DNA of 64,000 nt from DATFVJ01 sp963851085. GTDB taxonomy: Bacteria; Actinomycetota; Actinomycetes; Streptosporangiales; Streptosporangiaceae. The stretch lies in the NCBI GenBank assembly GCA_963851085.1, contig CAWKNX010000018.1:496001-560000 (forward strand), given 5' to 3'. Shown here piece after piece: positions 8,420 through 17,473 of the stretch. Positions within the stretch are counted from its first letter, which is position 1. Every line of letters begins with the position of its first letter. The notes under the pieces were generated by a model that saw only the letters and a program-made list of their open reading frames with translations, was not told the origin of the DNA and searched no databases. A program made the position numbers and the translations under genes.

Positions 8420-8660
8420 GTGGTGGCCGTGGCGGCGCTTGCTGGGGCTGCCGGCCGGTTGTGGGTGGAGTTCCGGTCGGCGGACGGTGAGGTGCGGTCC
8501 GGGCCGTGGCCGTTGATGTGGGCGGCGGCGTTTGAGTTGGTGGTGCCGTGGCGGGGGTTTCCGTCGTTTCGTGGTCAGTCGAATTTCCCTGGGTGGTGGT
8601 CGGCGACCACGGGCGGGCACGTGCGGTATGAGTCGTGGCTGGAGCGCGACACTTATCCGA
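8420..8660 (+). pseudogene. Truncated TnsA-like transposase endonuclease
   Basis: About 80 codons with GTG start. The segment FPSFRGQSNFPGWWSATTGGHVRYESWLERD matches the N-terminal part of actinobacterial 'TnsA-like heteromeric transposase endonuclease subunit' proteins, where FRGQRHFPG and YESWLERD are conserved (the Glu of WLERD is a nuclease residue). After WLERD the frame runs out into nine unrelated residues and a stop. The rest of the nuclease and the expected TnsB/TnsC genes are absent. It sits directly downstream of the repeat array, as tnsA often does. Confidence 0.6.
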
Positions 8661-8764
8661 ACGACACGGAGAGTGATTGATAGTTGCTGTTTGTGATTCT
8701 CGTCCGTGACTGACCGTGTGCGCCGTTGAAATTCAGGCGGTTGGATGTTGGGCGTGTCGCGGCG

Positions 8765-10060
8765 TCAGGTGGCGGTCCTTCCGACGGTTTCGCGGAATTC
8801 GGGCATCCCGAGATGAGTGACGCCGTGGCGGTCAGCGATTTGCCGCATGGCGCCCAGCTTCTGCTCGGCGGCCTCCAGGGTGGCCTCCAGCCCGGCGATC
8901 TCACCGCGCCACCCCTCGCGGCGGGCTTCGGTGATGCGGGCCTGGAGGTTGTCGCGGATCTCCAGCAGCCGGGGTTGCTGGCCGGGATCAGGGCGAAGTT
9001 GCGGGCATCTGACGCAACTGTGCTCATGCGCACATGGGGTGCCAAAGTCCCGTGTGCAGACCCCCAAAGCGACCTTTCGGAGTTCGAAGTGGTGGAGGAA
9101 CTGGTCCCATTCTTCGGGCGTGAGGTCGCGGTATTCCTCGCCGGGACGCATAGCGCGCCGGCGGGCGATGAAAGCCCGGTGATGGGAAACGACGTCTTCG
9201 GAGTAGATCGCGGCGTATCCCATCGTGGTTCCAAGATCGGCATGGCCAAGGATCCTGGCGGCGAGATGCGGCGGCAACCCGGAGCGCAGGGCGTCGGTCG
9301 CGAACACCCTGCCTCCGAAAATCGTGAGGCGTGAATACCAGCGGCCTGTTCGAGGCATCCGTTAATCCGGAGACGGCGAGCACGTCGTTGAGGAACCGGC
9401 GGATGGTGCCGCGAGATATTGGCCGGTGTTCAGGGCCGCGGGGGCGCTGGAACAGGAGCGGCATCGGCGGGCTCCAGGTCCGTTCGTAGGGGTCGTAGGC
9501 GGCCACCAGGGGCAGGGTGGCACGCTCGCCGCGGACACGGCCGATGATCTCGGCGAGGACCTCCCCGAGTTCGGGCGAGACCAGCAGCAGCCGCTCCGAG
9601 TCGGTCTTGGACGGCGCGACCTGCAACATCGGCACGATTTCGCCGGTGCTCGGCAGTTTGTAGGCGACGAAGCTGTGGTGGGAGAGTTCGGTCAGCTCCT
9701 CGATGCGAACGCCGGTGTGGCGAAGAACCTCGATGGTCGCCCAGCCCCAGAACGCGCGTTCCTCTTCGAAGGTGAGGTCACGTCGGCGACCGTCGGCCAG
9801 ATCGGTGACGTAGATCCGCCCGGCGGCATTGGGCCGGCGGATGAATCTTCCGCCACCTTCCTGGAACACCTCGCCCGGCGTGACGGCCAGCGCTGCGTCA
9901 AGCCGGGCGCGGGCGGCCTTGCGCTGCTGCTCGGCTGTCCGCACGAGTGCGGGCAGGACCGGCAGGCGCGCCCGGGTGCGCTGATCCATGGCGGCCTTAT
10001 GGTGCTTGCGCTCCTTTTCCATGGAGCATTCGCTGGCGTTGACCGGGCACGGAGTGGCCC
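8765..10060 (-). pseudogene. Truncated and frameshifted tyrosine site-specific integrase
   Basis: The upstream part (to about 9320) holds the recombinase core: ATIEVLRHTGVRIEELTEL with the first catalytic Arg, APSKTDSERLL, and PLVFTPHDFRR with His and Arg of the H-x-x-R box. In a different frame the protein continues VFATDALRSGLPPHLAARILGHADLGTTMGYAAIYSEDV with the LGH box and the Tyr nucleophile, then a Cys-rich tail (CTRDF, CAHEHSCVRC) and a C-terminal coiled coil. One frameshift near 9325 separates the halves. The N-terminal DNA-binding arm is gone; near 10060 the sequence changes to an IS fragment. This type of long actinobacterial integrase drives integrative elements. Confidence 0.75.
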
Positions 10061-10076
10061 ACCGCGCCCGAGCACC

Positions 10077-10294
10077 TCGCCCCACCGTTGCCGGGGGATC
10101 AGCCGGGACAGTGCTGCGAGCCACAGCCGGTCGGCCGGCTGGTAGCGGACCTGGCTGATCTGGCGGCGCAGTACCGCGTTCTCGTGCCGGAGCACCAGGA
10201 GCTCGGCATCTTTGGACACCTCGCGCCGGGCTATCATCATCATCATGCCGCCGAGCAGGCGGCGCGTGAGCAGGTAGACGACCGAGAAGATCAC
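10077..10294 (-). pseudogene. N-terminal fragment of an rve-type IS transposase
   Basis: MIFSVVYLLTRRLLGG, then LLVLRHENAVLRRQI and DRLWLAALSRLIPR: the characteristic start of the actinobacterial integrase-core transposases related to the copies at 14175 and 17474. Only about 70 codons remain before it joins the integrase remnant. Between its start and the truncated sigma-factor gene lies the IS outer end. Confidence 0.65.
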
Positions 10295-10359
10295 TTAGCG
10301 ATGATCTCAGCTGGCAAGACTGGCCTGGCCAACCACGCCAGATCGAGTAATCGAGCCCC

Positions 10360-10741
10360 ACAGGTTGACGTACTCCTGGATGCAGCCGCCCATCTCGGCC
10401 TGTTCGGCGAGGTGGTCCACGCGGGGTCCTTGGTCGGGGATTTCGTCCATCGGGTCGGCACCCGGGTGGAGCCCGGCCTCGCGGTACGCGAGCGGCCGCC
10501 GGTCGGCGCGCATCTTGTGGAGGAAGACGTTGGTGGCAAGCCGGTACAGCCACGACAGCAGCGCGACTGGTTCGCGCAGCGTCGCTCCTGCGCGCAGGGC
10601 CCGCAGTAGCGTCTCCTGGGTGAGGTCCTCGGCGACGTCGGGGTCGCGGGACATGCTGAGCAGATACCGGTAGATCCGGCCGCGGCAGGCCGCGACAGCC
10701 GTTGTCAGGTTGAGGTCGGCCGGTTCGACAGCGGCGTCCAT
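10360..10741 (-). pseudogene. ECF sigma factor truncated by IS insertion
   Basis: Starting at ATG 10741, preceded by AGGTGGCGG. CRGRIYRYLLSMSRDPDVAEDLTQETLLRAL is sigma region 2.1-2.2, and LLSWLYRLATNVFLHKMRADRR is region 2.3-2.4. The linker follows up to GGCIQEYVN and then the frame enters unrelated IS sequence with a stop. Region 4 (the -35 binding domain) is missing, so it cannot work as a complete sigma factor. ECF members of this type normally have about 200 residues; about 125 genuine residues remain. Confidence 0.7.
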
Positions 10742-10961
10742 CCGCCACCTCGTGCACGTGTTGCCCGCGTTCCCCACCCTGACTTGAGGCTACGTTCCGG
10801 GCAGCCGGTACCAAATCTGCCGGAGGTCCCCTGCTACAGGGTCCGGCGGACTCGTCCAGGAGGGGACGTTCGCCCCTAGACCGGCCGGAAGGAAACGCCT
10901 GTGCATTGAAGTAACGGCCAGGAGAGGCTGCGGGCCTGTTGTCGGGGCAAGGGGGTGGTCT

Positions 10962-13808
10962 GTGATGCGTTGCTCAGAGACCAACAAGGGACAGTCGGTG
11001 CCGGCCCCGGCAGATCAGGGGGTGCCTGATGCCGATCGGCCCGGGAATTCTGCCCGGCAGGTGCTGCGGCGCGTGGTAGTCCTGGTCACGATCCTGGTGC
11101 TGTCGTTATTCCAGTCCGTACCCGGGGTGATCAGCCCGGCCTCAGCTGCATCGCCGTTGAATGTATTCGTCGGGTACATGGACACCCACACGGTCCCGTT
11201 CAGCTCGAACCAGCCGAACCCGTGGCCATATACGGACCCGTCGAGCTACGTCGGAACTCCTTGCCCCAAGTATCCGAACAGCACAACGTGCTGGGATGCC
11301 AGCGCTATTAGATTGGATAATCCCGGTAGTGCTGACGTGACGGGCGTCCACCCTGTTGTCATCATTGGCAGCAAAACCTATGGTCTGTGGGGCTCCACCC
11401 TGACCGTGAAGGCGCATGGGATGCTGGTGCTCACCGAGACCGGCAGCTCACCGAACTCTGAAAACTTCGACGGATCCGACTTCCCTCCCAACTCGTATAA
11501 CGGCGGCAACACGGCTTCATGTGTCAATTCTGGTGCGATCCCCAATGTGCGGATCACCATTGCGGGAACCACAACCACGTACCTGGACAGCGGTCAGGTC
11601 CTCAATGGGGGCGGCGTCGACAGCGGTCATTGCCTCAACGGGAAGTTCGTCTCCGGGCGCATGGACGAGTCGCATCCGTGGGTGCAGATCGGGGCCAGTT
11701 CCCCGGTCGCACCGTCAGCCCCGCAATCGCTTGCCGCCACCGCGGGCAGCGGGTCGGTGAGCCTGACCTGGATGCCGCCGGCCACGAACGGCGGCGCGGC
11801 CATCACCGGATACAACGTCTACCGCGGCACCCGTGCGGGCGGCGAGTCCGCGGCACCAGTGGCGACAAGCATAACCACGACAAGCTTCACCGACACCGGC
11901 CTGGTGAACGGGACGACCTATTTCTATACGGTCGCCGCGGTGAACTCGGCCGGAGTTTCGCCGCAGTCCAACGAGGTCAGCGCAACGCCCGTCCTCGTGC
12001 AGGCAACTGTGCCGTCGGCTCCGCTGTCACTGACTGCCAGGGGGGGTAATGGGTCGGTGGTGCTGTCCTGGAGCGTTCCGGCCTCCAATGGTGGTTCGCC
12101 GATCACGGGTTATGACGTGTACCGGGGGACGAGTGCTGGTGGTGAGTCGGCCACGCCGGTGGCCACCAAGGTCAGCGGGACGAGTTTCAGCGATACCGGC
12201 CTGGTGAACGGGACGACGTATTTCTACACGGTGGCGGCGGTGAACGCGGTCGGGGTGTCGCCGCAGTCCGGTGAGGCATCAGCCACGCCGCAGGCGACGG
12301 TACCGTCTGCGCCGTCGGGGCTGGTGGCGTCTGGTGGCAATGGGTCGGTGGCGTTGTCGTGGTCGACGCCGAACTCTGACGGCGGTTCACCGATCACGGG
12401 CTACGACGTGTACCGGGGGACGAGTGCTGGAGGTGAGTCGGCTACCCCGGTGGCGGCCAACGTGGCGACCACGGGCTTGACGGATACCGGCGTGGTGAAC
12501 GGGACGACGTATTTCTACCGGGTGGCGGCGGTGAACGCGGCCGGGGTGTCGGCAGAGTCTGGTGAGGCGTCGGCGACGCCGAAACCGGCTGCGACGGTGC
12601 CGTCGGCGCCGCAGGGGCTGACGGGCGCCGGAGGGAACGGGGTGGTGAAGCTGTCTTGGAGCGCCCCGGCATCTGACGGCGGCGCGGCGGTGAATGGTTA
12701 TGACGTGTACCGGGGGACCAGTGCTGGCGGTGAATCCGTCACGCCGGTGGCCACTAATGTCAGCGGGACGAGTTTCACTGATACCGGCCTGGTGAACGGC
12801 ACGACGTATTTCTACAGTGTGGCGGCGGTGAACGCGGTTGGGGTGTCGCCGCAGTCCGGTGAGGCATCAGCCACGCCGCAGGCGACGGTACCGTCCGCGC
12901 CGTCGGGGCTGGTGGCATCAGGTGGTAATGGGTCGGTGGCGCTGTCCTGGAGCGTTCCGGCCTCCAATGGTGGTTCGCCGATCACGGGTTATGACGTGTA
13001 CCGGGGGACGAGTACCGGTGGAGAATCGGCTACTCCAGCAGCCACCAATGTCAGCGCGACGAGTTTCACCGATACCGGCCTGGTGAACGGCACGACGTAT
13101 TTCTACAGGGTGGCGGCGGTCAACGCGGTTGGGGTGTCGCCGCAGTCCGGTGAGGTGCCGGCCACCCCGCGGGCGCCCGGGGCAGCAGCATTCGTGCGAC
13201 GGGTGGGTTCGGTGACCGCTTCGGCGAGCCAGAAAACCACCTCGGTGCCGGTCAGCGCCCCCGGAGCTGTCGCCGGTCACACGCTGGTGGTGAGCCTGCT
13301 GCTGTCCTCGACGACATCGCTCACCGGCGCGGTCTCAGCCACCGACTCCGCGGGCAACAGCTACGCCCTGGCCCGCGACACCAACGACGGATCGGCCGGA
13401 GACCGTGTCGTAGTCCTGGTCAGTGTCGCGGTGAAGGCACTGGCAGCCGGAGGGAGTGTCACGCTGACCTACCCCTCATCCGCGGAGACCCATGTCAGCG
13501 TCGACGAGTTCTCCGGTATCACCGGTATCGACACCTCCGCCGGCGCCACCGGGACCACTTCGGCCTTCTCCTCCGGCACGGCCCCACCCACCACCCAGGC
13601 CACAGACGTCCTCATCGGCACGGTCGGCATCGAGTCCGGGAAATCGCCAACCTGGACCAGCGGATGGGCCCCGCTGCCTGTCCTGTCGATCTCCTCCGAC
13701 TACCTCGACACCGCCTACCAGATGGCCGCCGCCACTGGCGCCTACGCCGCCACCGGCACCACCAGCGGCCAATGGATGGCCAGCATCGTCACCCTCAAGA
13801 CCAGCTGA
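10962..13808 (+). CDS. Secreted protein with five fibronectin type III repeats
   Basis: 948 residues. A basic N-terminus and hydrophobic stretch (RRVVVLVTILVLSLFQSVPGV, roughly 36-56) with a possible cleavage after PASA indicate Sec export. Residues about 65-245 are an unrecognised Thr/Ser/Gly-rich beta domain with paired Cys. Five FnIII domains follow at about 249-345, 347-442, 445-539, 545-640 and 643-738, each ending NGTTYFYxVAAVNxxGVSxxSxExxATP. The last 205 residues form another beta-rich domain found in secreted actinomycete proteins. FnIII arrays act as spacers in extracellular enzymes or binding proteins; no catalytic domain is recognised. GTG 10962 or ATG 10965 are both possible starts. 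Confidence 0.85.
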   Translation: MMRCSETNKGQSVPAPADQGVPDADRPGNSARQVLRRVVVLVTILVLSLFQSVPGVISPASAASPLNVFVGYMDTHTVPFSSNQPNPWPYTDPSSYVGTPCPKYPNSTTCWDASAIRLDNPGSADVTGVHPVVIIGSKTYGLWGSTLTVKAHGMLVLTETGSSPNSENFDGSDFPPNSYNGGNTASCVNSGAIPNVRITIAGTTTTYLDSGQVLNGGGVDSGHCLNGKFVSGRMDESHPWVQIGASSPVAPSAPQSLAATAGSGSVSLTWMPPATNGGAAITGYNVYRGTRAGGESAAPVATSITTTSFTDTGLVNGTTYFYTVAAVNSAGVSPQSNEVSATPVLVQATVPSAPLSLTARGGNGSVVLSWSVPASNGGSPITGYDVYRGTSAGGESATPVATKVSGTSFSDTGLVNGTTYFYTVAAVNAVGVSPQSGEASATPQATVPSAPSGLVASGGNGSVALSWSTPNSDGGSPITGYDVYRGTSAGGESATPVAANVATTGLTDTGVVNGTTYFYRVAAVNAAGVSAESGEASATPKPAATVPSAPQGLTGAGGNGVVKLSWSAPASDGGAAVNGYDVYRGTSAGGESVTPVATNVSGTSFTDTGLVNGTTYFYSVAAVNAVGVSPQSGEASATPQATVPSAPSGLVASGGNGSVALSWSVPASNGGSPITGYDVYRGTSTGGESATPAATNVSATSFTDTGLVNGTTYFYRVAAVNAVGVSPQSGEVPATPRAPGAAAFVRRVGSVTASASQKTTSVPVSAPGAVAGHTLVVSLLLSSTTSLTGAVSATDSAGNSYALARDTNDGSAGDRVVVLVSVAVKALAAGGSVTLTYPSSAETHVSVDEFSGITGIDTSAGATGTTSAFSSGTAPPTTQATDVLIGTVGIESGKSPTWTSGWAPLPVLSISSDYLDTAYQMAAATGAYAATGTTSGQWMASIVTLKTS

Positions 13809-14148
13809 CGCTCGGTTGGCGGACGCGCGTGTACCGCTCCAGAATTCGGCGCCCCGTCTGTTACCTGCGGCTGAGCCGACCAGGCACAACATGCGCCTGG
13901 GGTTTCCGGTGGCGTCCGGAATCCGGTGTAAATCGGCGGGCGCGGGTTCCGGCTTCATGGTCAGGTTAGGCGGTGGCTCCGACAGTTTCTGGTTGATCAT
14001 CGGCTGGGCCGCCGTGACACAGCGTGGCCGCAGCTGGCGGGGTGGTTCGAGCAGAGAGCGGCGCAGGTCTTGCAGGAGCCGCAGGCCTGTGCCGTGCCAC
14101 AACTCGCGCACACTGGCTCTGAGCTGGTGTTTTCTGTGCTCGTTAGGC
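13809..14148. other. Intergenic, no gene seen
   Basis: Between the FnIII protein and the IS left end. No family is recognised on either strand. Confidence 0.4.
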
Positions 14149-15357
14149 TTGTGGGTGCCGATAATGCCGTCACCTTATGCGACCTGCGAATACTCGTGGA
14201 GGAGGCCGCCAAGCCGGTCGCGTCGTCGGACGCGGATGTTGTCGTCGGCAGGCGCGGTATGGGTCCTGCCGTCGGGTGGTTGCTGGCCGAGGGCCCGGTG
14301 CGGCCGGTGGATGTTGTAGTGATCGGCGTATTCGTTGAGGACGTGGTGGAGATGCCGTCGGCCGGCGATGAGGATGCGGTCGGTGCACTCGCGCCGGGCG
14401 GTGGCGATCCATCGCTCGCAGATCGCGTTCGCCCGCGGTGCCTGGACCGGGGTCTTGATGATCCGCGTGCCGGTCGCGGTGAAGACGGCGTCGAACGCGC
14501 CGGTGTACTTGGCGTCCCGGTCTCTGATCAGGAACTTCAGGCCACCGGTCCGCTCGCCGAGGTCCATGAGCGTGTTCCGGGCCTGCTGCACCGTCCATGC
14601 TGCGGTGGGGTGGGTGGTGATGCCGGCCAGGTGGACGCGGCGATGGTGGTGCTCGATGACGAACAGCACATAGAGCCGGCGGAGGAAAACGGTGTCGACG
14701 TGGAAGAAATCGACCGCTGCGATCGACTTGGCCTGGGCGGACAGGAACTGCTTCCAGCTGGCCGCCGCGCGTTGCGGGGCGGGGCCGATGCCGGCGGCCT
14801 TGAGGATCTCCCAGATGGTGGAGGGCGCGATCTTATGGCCGAGGCCGGTCAGCTCGCCGCAGATCCGCCGGTAGCCCCAGGTCGGGTTGTCGCGGGCCAT
14901 CTCCAGCACGAGCCGGCGGATCGTCGGGCCGGTGCGTGGCCGCCCGGGTGTCCCGCGCCGGTAGGTCCAGCGGCGGCGGACCAGGTCGGCGTGCCAGCGC
15001 AGGAGTGCGGGGGGTGATGATCAGGGACAGCTGGCGGCGGTGCGCGGTGGACAGCCGCCGGGTCAGGGTGGCCAGGATCGCCCGGTCGGCCCAGGTCAGC
15101 CGGGGTGATCTGACCTGGAGTTGCAGGACCGCGATCTGGTGGCGCAGCACCAGGATCTCGGTGTTCTTGACATCGTCCGAGCGCGGCAGCAGGGCCAGCC
15201 AGCCGCACAGCCGGACGAAGATCAGGTAAAGCAGGCGGAAGGTCACGAGAGCTGATCGTGCCTGAGCCGGAGCGCGCCTCGCTGCTGTTCCCCGAGACCA
15301 GTCCGAGAGCGGGAATCTCAGCTCAGGTGCGGATGGCACGATTTCCGGCACCCACAA
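14149..15357 (-). mobile_element. rve-type insertion sequence with visible terminal inverted repeats
   Basis: About 1.2 kb. The left end TTGTGGGTGCCG (14149-14160) is matched by its reverse complement CGGCACCCACAA at 15346-15357, and similarity continues inward (ATAATGCCG against AAATCGTGCC). The transposase runs on the minus strand between them. The right end sits inside the first codons of a related transposase fragment (15361-15432), so this element jumped into another IS. Confidence 0.7.
14175..15246 (-). pseudogene. Integrase-core transposase with one frameshift
   Basis: GTG at 15246 begins TFRLLYLIFVRLCGWLALLPRS, then ILVLRHQIAVLQLQ, the usual N-terminus. Near 15010 a run of C is one base short and the frame shifts. 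The downstream frame gives GYRRICGELTGLGH, then the catalytic domain with AAVDFFHVDTVFLRRLYVLF (first Asp), FLIRDRDAKYTGAF (second Asp) and RANAICERWIATARREC (Glu). The C-terminus HRPHRALGQ...GGLLHEYSQVA is complete. All three acidic residues are present, so it is a recently broken copy. Confidence 0.75.
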
Positions 15358-15360
15358 CCC

Positions 15361-15432
15361 CTGGCTGCGGCCCAGCAGTGCCAGCCAGCCGAAGACCCGG
15401 ATCATGATCAGGTAGAGCAGGCGAAGCGACAT
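15361..15432 (-). pseudogene. First 24 codons of a related transposase, cut by the IS
   Basis: MSLRLLYLIMIRVFGWLALLGRS is a clear paralogue of the start of the transposase next door. It stops exactly at the right terminal repeat of the inserted IS. The remainder of this older element is not found on the other side of the insertion. Confidence 0.6.
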
Positions 15433-15572
15433 AACCGCGATCTTGCCGCACATCGGGCCAAACCGCAGGTCACAGAACCTGCGGCGAGTTCTGAAGCGGT
15501 ACAGGGTCGTCGAAGAGGCTGTTCCGAGGCCGACCGCAGGGCTGGTGCCCGGCGCCTTGCACCGGCTGGCCG

Positions 15573-16889
15573 CTAGCCAGGGGTAACCGATCCCGGGGGC
15601 GGTATTTGCCCGGGACCGGTTTTCTCGCACGCGAGCTGGGCTGGACCGGCGGGCGGCGGGGCCAGCCGGGGTGGTTCGGCGAAGGCTGGCTGGCTGAAAT
15701 CGAGGAAGTCGGACAGGTCAGCGGCCGCCGCGTCGCGATGCGTCATGGCCGGCAGGTTCCACTTGCGCTCGGCCATCGCCAGGATCGAGGTGTGGTCGTG
15801 CACCACGCTGGTCACATGATCTGCCCGGCTCCACGGGGACACCACCACCGCCGGCACCCGGAACCCGTACCGGGCGAACCCGTCGTAGTGCGGGGCCGGT
15901 GGCAGCGGCGGGATGTGATCCGGTGCGACCGCTGCCGGCGGCGGCACGTGGTCGTAGTAGCCGCCGCCCTCATCGAAGGTCCACACCAGCAAGGTGCGCG
16001 GCCAGGCCGGCGACTCCATGACGGCCTGCACCACCGAGGCGGCGAACACCTCGGCGTGCACGATGTTTTGCGGGTTCTCCCCGGAGCTGTGACCGAAGTC
16101 GGGGTCGATGACCGCAAACCCCGGAAGGCTGCCCGACTTGGCGTCGGCGAAGAACTGCGCGATCGGCACCACGCTGGCGTGGTCGCGGATCGCGTCGCCG
16201 AGAAACACATAGCTGGTCGGGGGGAAGCTGGAGTAGTAGTTCCGCCACGGGATGCGGTGGGCGTCCAGGCGGTCGAAGATCGTCCCCTCGGGGGCGGGCA
16301 GGAGGTTCTCCGGCAAGATGTCGTCAACCATGCCGGCCGAGGTGGCCGCCAGCAGGTAGCGGCGGTTCGGCTGGGTCTGGCCCAAGAGGGAGGCGAACCA
16401 GCGATCGGCCAGCGGGAAGGTGGCGGCTAGCGAGTACGCCCACGGCAGGTCCTGGCCGGTCCAATAGCCCATCGCGACCGGGCCGCTCGCCGACCGCACG
16501 AATCCATCGTTGCGGCCGCCATCGAACTGGTCATGGGCCTGTTCCCACTCCTGGGACGGCTTGCCCGGCAGCTGGCAGGTGGTCGGCATCCGGAAGGCAT
16601 GCTGGGTACCGCCGCCGGGGGCAGGATTGGCCGCCGTCGGCCGCCCGTCCGGCCCGATCGTAAAACCATCTCCCCGCGGCGACTCGCCCGGGCCCCGGCC
16701 CAGCATGCCCAGATAGTTGTCGTAGGAATGGTTTTCCATCATCACAACGAGGAAGTGGTCGATCTGGGGAAGAGTGTCCACGCCTTCCGGCCGGTCCGGG
16801 AAGGGCCGCTCGCCCGGGCCACGGCCTCCCGTGCCTCCTGCGTCCGAAGCCAACTCCCCACCCCCCGTAGATATCAGGAACACGGGCAA
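15573..16889 (-). CDS. Phosphoesterase family protein (phospholipase C / acid phosphatase type)
   Basis: 438 residues. Family motifs are in order: HFLVVMMENHSYDNYLG near residue 45 (nucleophile/metal site), FASLLGQTQPNRRYL about 165, IDPDFGHSSGENP about 265, TFDEGGGYYDHVPPP about 308 and YGFRVPAVVVSPW about 345, then DHTSIL. These are hallmarks of the PF04185 enzymes, which cleave phospholipids or phosphate monoesters. Most are exported, but no convincing signal peptide or Tat motif is seen behind the GTG start at 16889, so either it is cytoplasmic or the true start is elsewhere. Monocistronic, flanked by IS remnants. Confidence 0.85.
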   Translation of the reverse strand: MPVFLISTGGGELASDAGGTGGRGPGERPFPDRPEGVDTLPQIDHFLVVMMENHSYDNYLGMLGRGPGESPRGDGFTIGPDGRPTAANPAPGGGTQHAFRMPTTCQLPGKPSQEWEQAHDQFDGGRNDGFVRSASGPVAMGYWTGQDLPWAYSLAATFPLADRWFASLLGQTQPNRRYLLAATSAGMVDDILPENLLPAPEGTIFDRLDAHRIPWRNYYSSFPPTSYVFLGDAIRDHASVVPIAQFFADAKSGSLPGFAVIDPDFGHSSGENPQNIVHAEVFAASVVQAVMESPAWPRTLLVWTFDEGGGYYDHVPPPAAVAPDHIPPLPPAPHYDGFARYGFRVPAVVVSPWSRADHVTSVVHDHTSILAMAERKWNLPAMTHRDAAAADLSDFLDFSQPAFAEPPRLAPPPAGPAQLACEKTGPGQIPPPGSVTPG

Positions 16890-17264
16890 CTCTAACCCCT
16901 GACCCGGACACAGAGAAGATCGGTACCCACCCAGATGGCGGATCCTGCACCCGTCAGCTCACATGGCCGCGAAACGGCCCTTCGAGACTGATCACGGAGC
17001 GTGTCAGGGCTCTGCGAGGGGTGTCAGCCCGCAGAGGCGTCATTGGGTGCGGGGGTCAGCGTGCCAAGCTGTCGGCCACCCATTCATATCTGGCTGCTCT
17101 GGGTGCAGATCTGCGCGGCGCTGTCTGCTGGTGGCTGCAATCTCTGCCCGCCGTGTAGTCACTGAGGCTCGCGGTGGTGGCTGTGCGTAGTCCGCTGAAG
17201 TGGTTATACGGTCGATCCCCTGGTTGGAGACAAGGTTAGGGAGCACAAAGAGATGACATGAGGT
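16890..17264. other. Intergenic, no gene seen
   Basis: No supported reading frame. It likely contains the promoter of the divergent phosphoesterase gene. Confidence 0.4.
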
Positions 17265-17327
17265 GGGACCTCCTCAGCTCAGCGCACGCCGGTGCGCCAG
17301 CAGATTTCGGGAACGTGAGGAGGTCCC
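17265..17327. repeat. 12-bp perfect inverted repeat before an IS110-type start
   Basis: GGGACCTCCTCA (17265-17276) is mirrored by TGAGGAGGTCCC (17316-17327), with a smaller hairpin GCGCAC-GCCG-GTGCGC in the loop. The right arm contains the Shine-Dalgarno sequence GAGGAGG for the IS110-like ATG at 17332, so folding would hide the ribosome-binding site. Confidence 0.6.
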
Positions 17328-17331
17328 GGTA

Positions 17332-17395
17332 ATGGCCATCGTAGGAGGATTTGACATTCACCGGCGGCAGGTCACCTTCGGCTATCTTGTGGGGC
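17332..17395 (+). pseudogene. IS110-family transposase, N-terminal fragment
   Basis: MAIVGGFDIHRRQVTFGYL matches the start of actinobacterial IS110-type transposases (the Asp of GFDIHRR is the first DEDD residue). Homology fades after about 20 codons. The matching C-terminus appears at 18110-18290, on the other side of a second IS. Confidence 0.55.
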
Positions 17396-17473
17396 TCGAA
17401 AACCTCGACTCGGGTCGCGACCTGGGGTTTCCTTCATCGAACTATGCTGTGCGTGCCGAAAACCTCGTCCAAA

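Noticed and set aside
9024..10814. A single 596-residue minus-strand reading frame
   Set aside because: It joins, without a shared start, the out-of-frame sigma-factor strand, an IS fragment and the integrase core. Only the integrase part has coherent protein motifs.
10801..10961. Riboswitch (cyclic di-AMP or cobalamin type) before the FnIII gene
   Set aside because: The leader is about 160 bases and structured-looking, but none of the conserved core strings of these classes could be found.
12060..13170. Direct repeats that could suggest a CRISPR array
   Set aside because: The repeats are about 294 bases, in frame, and encode FnIII domains. No CRISPR array or cas gene is seen in the window.
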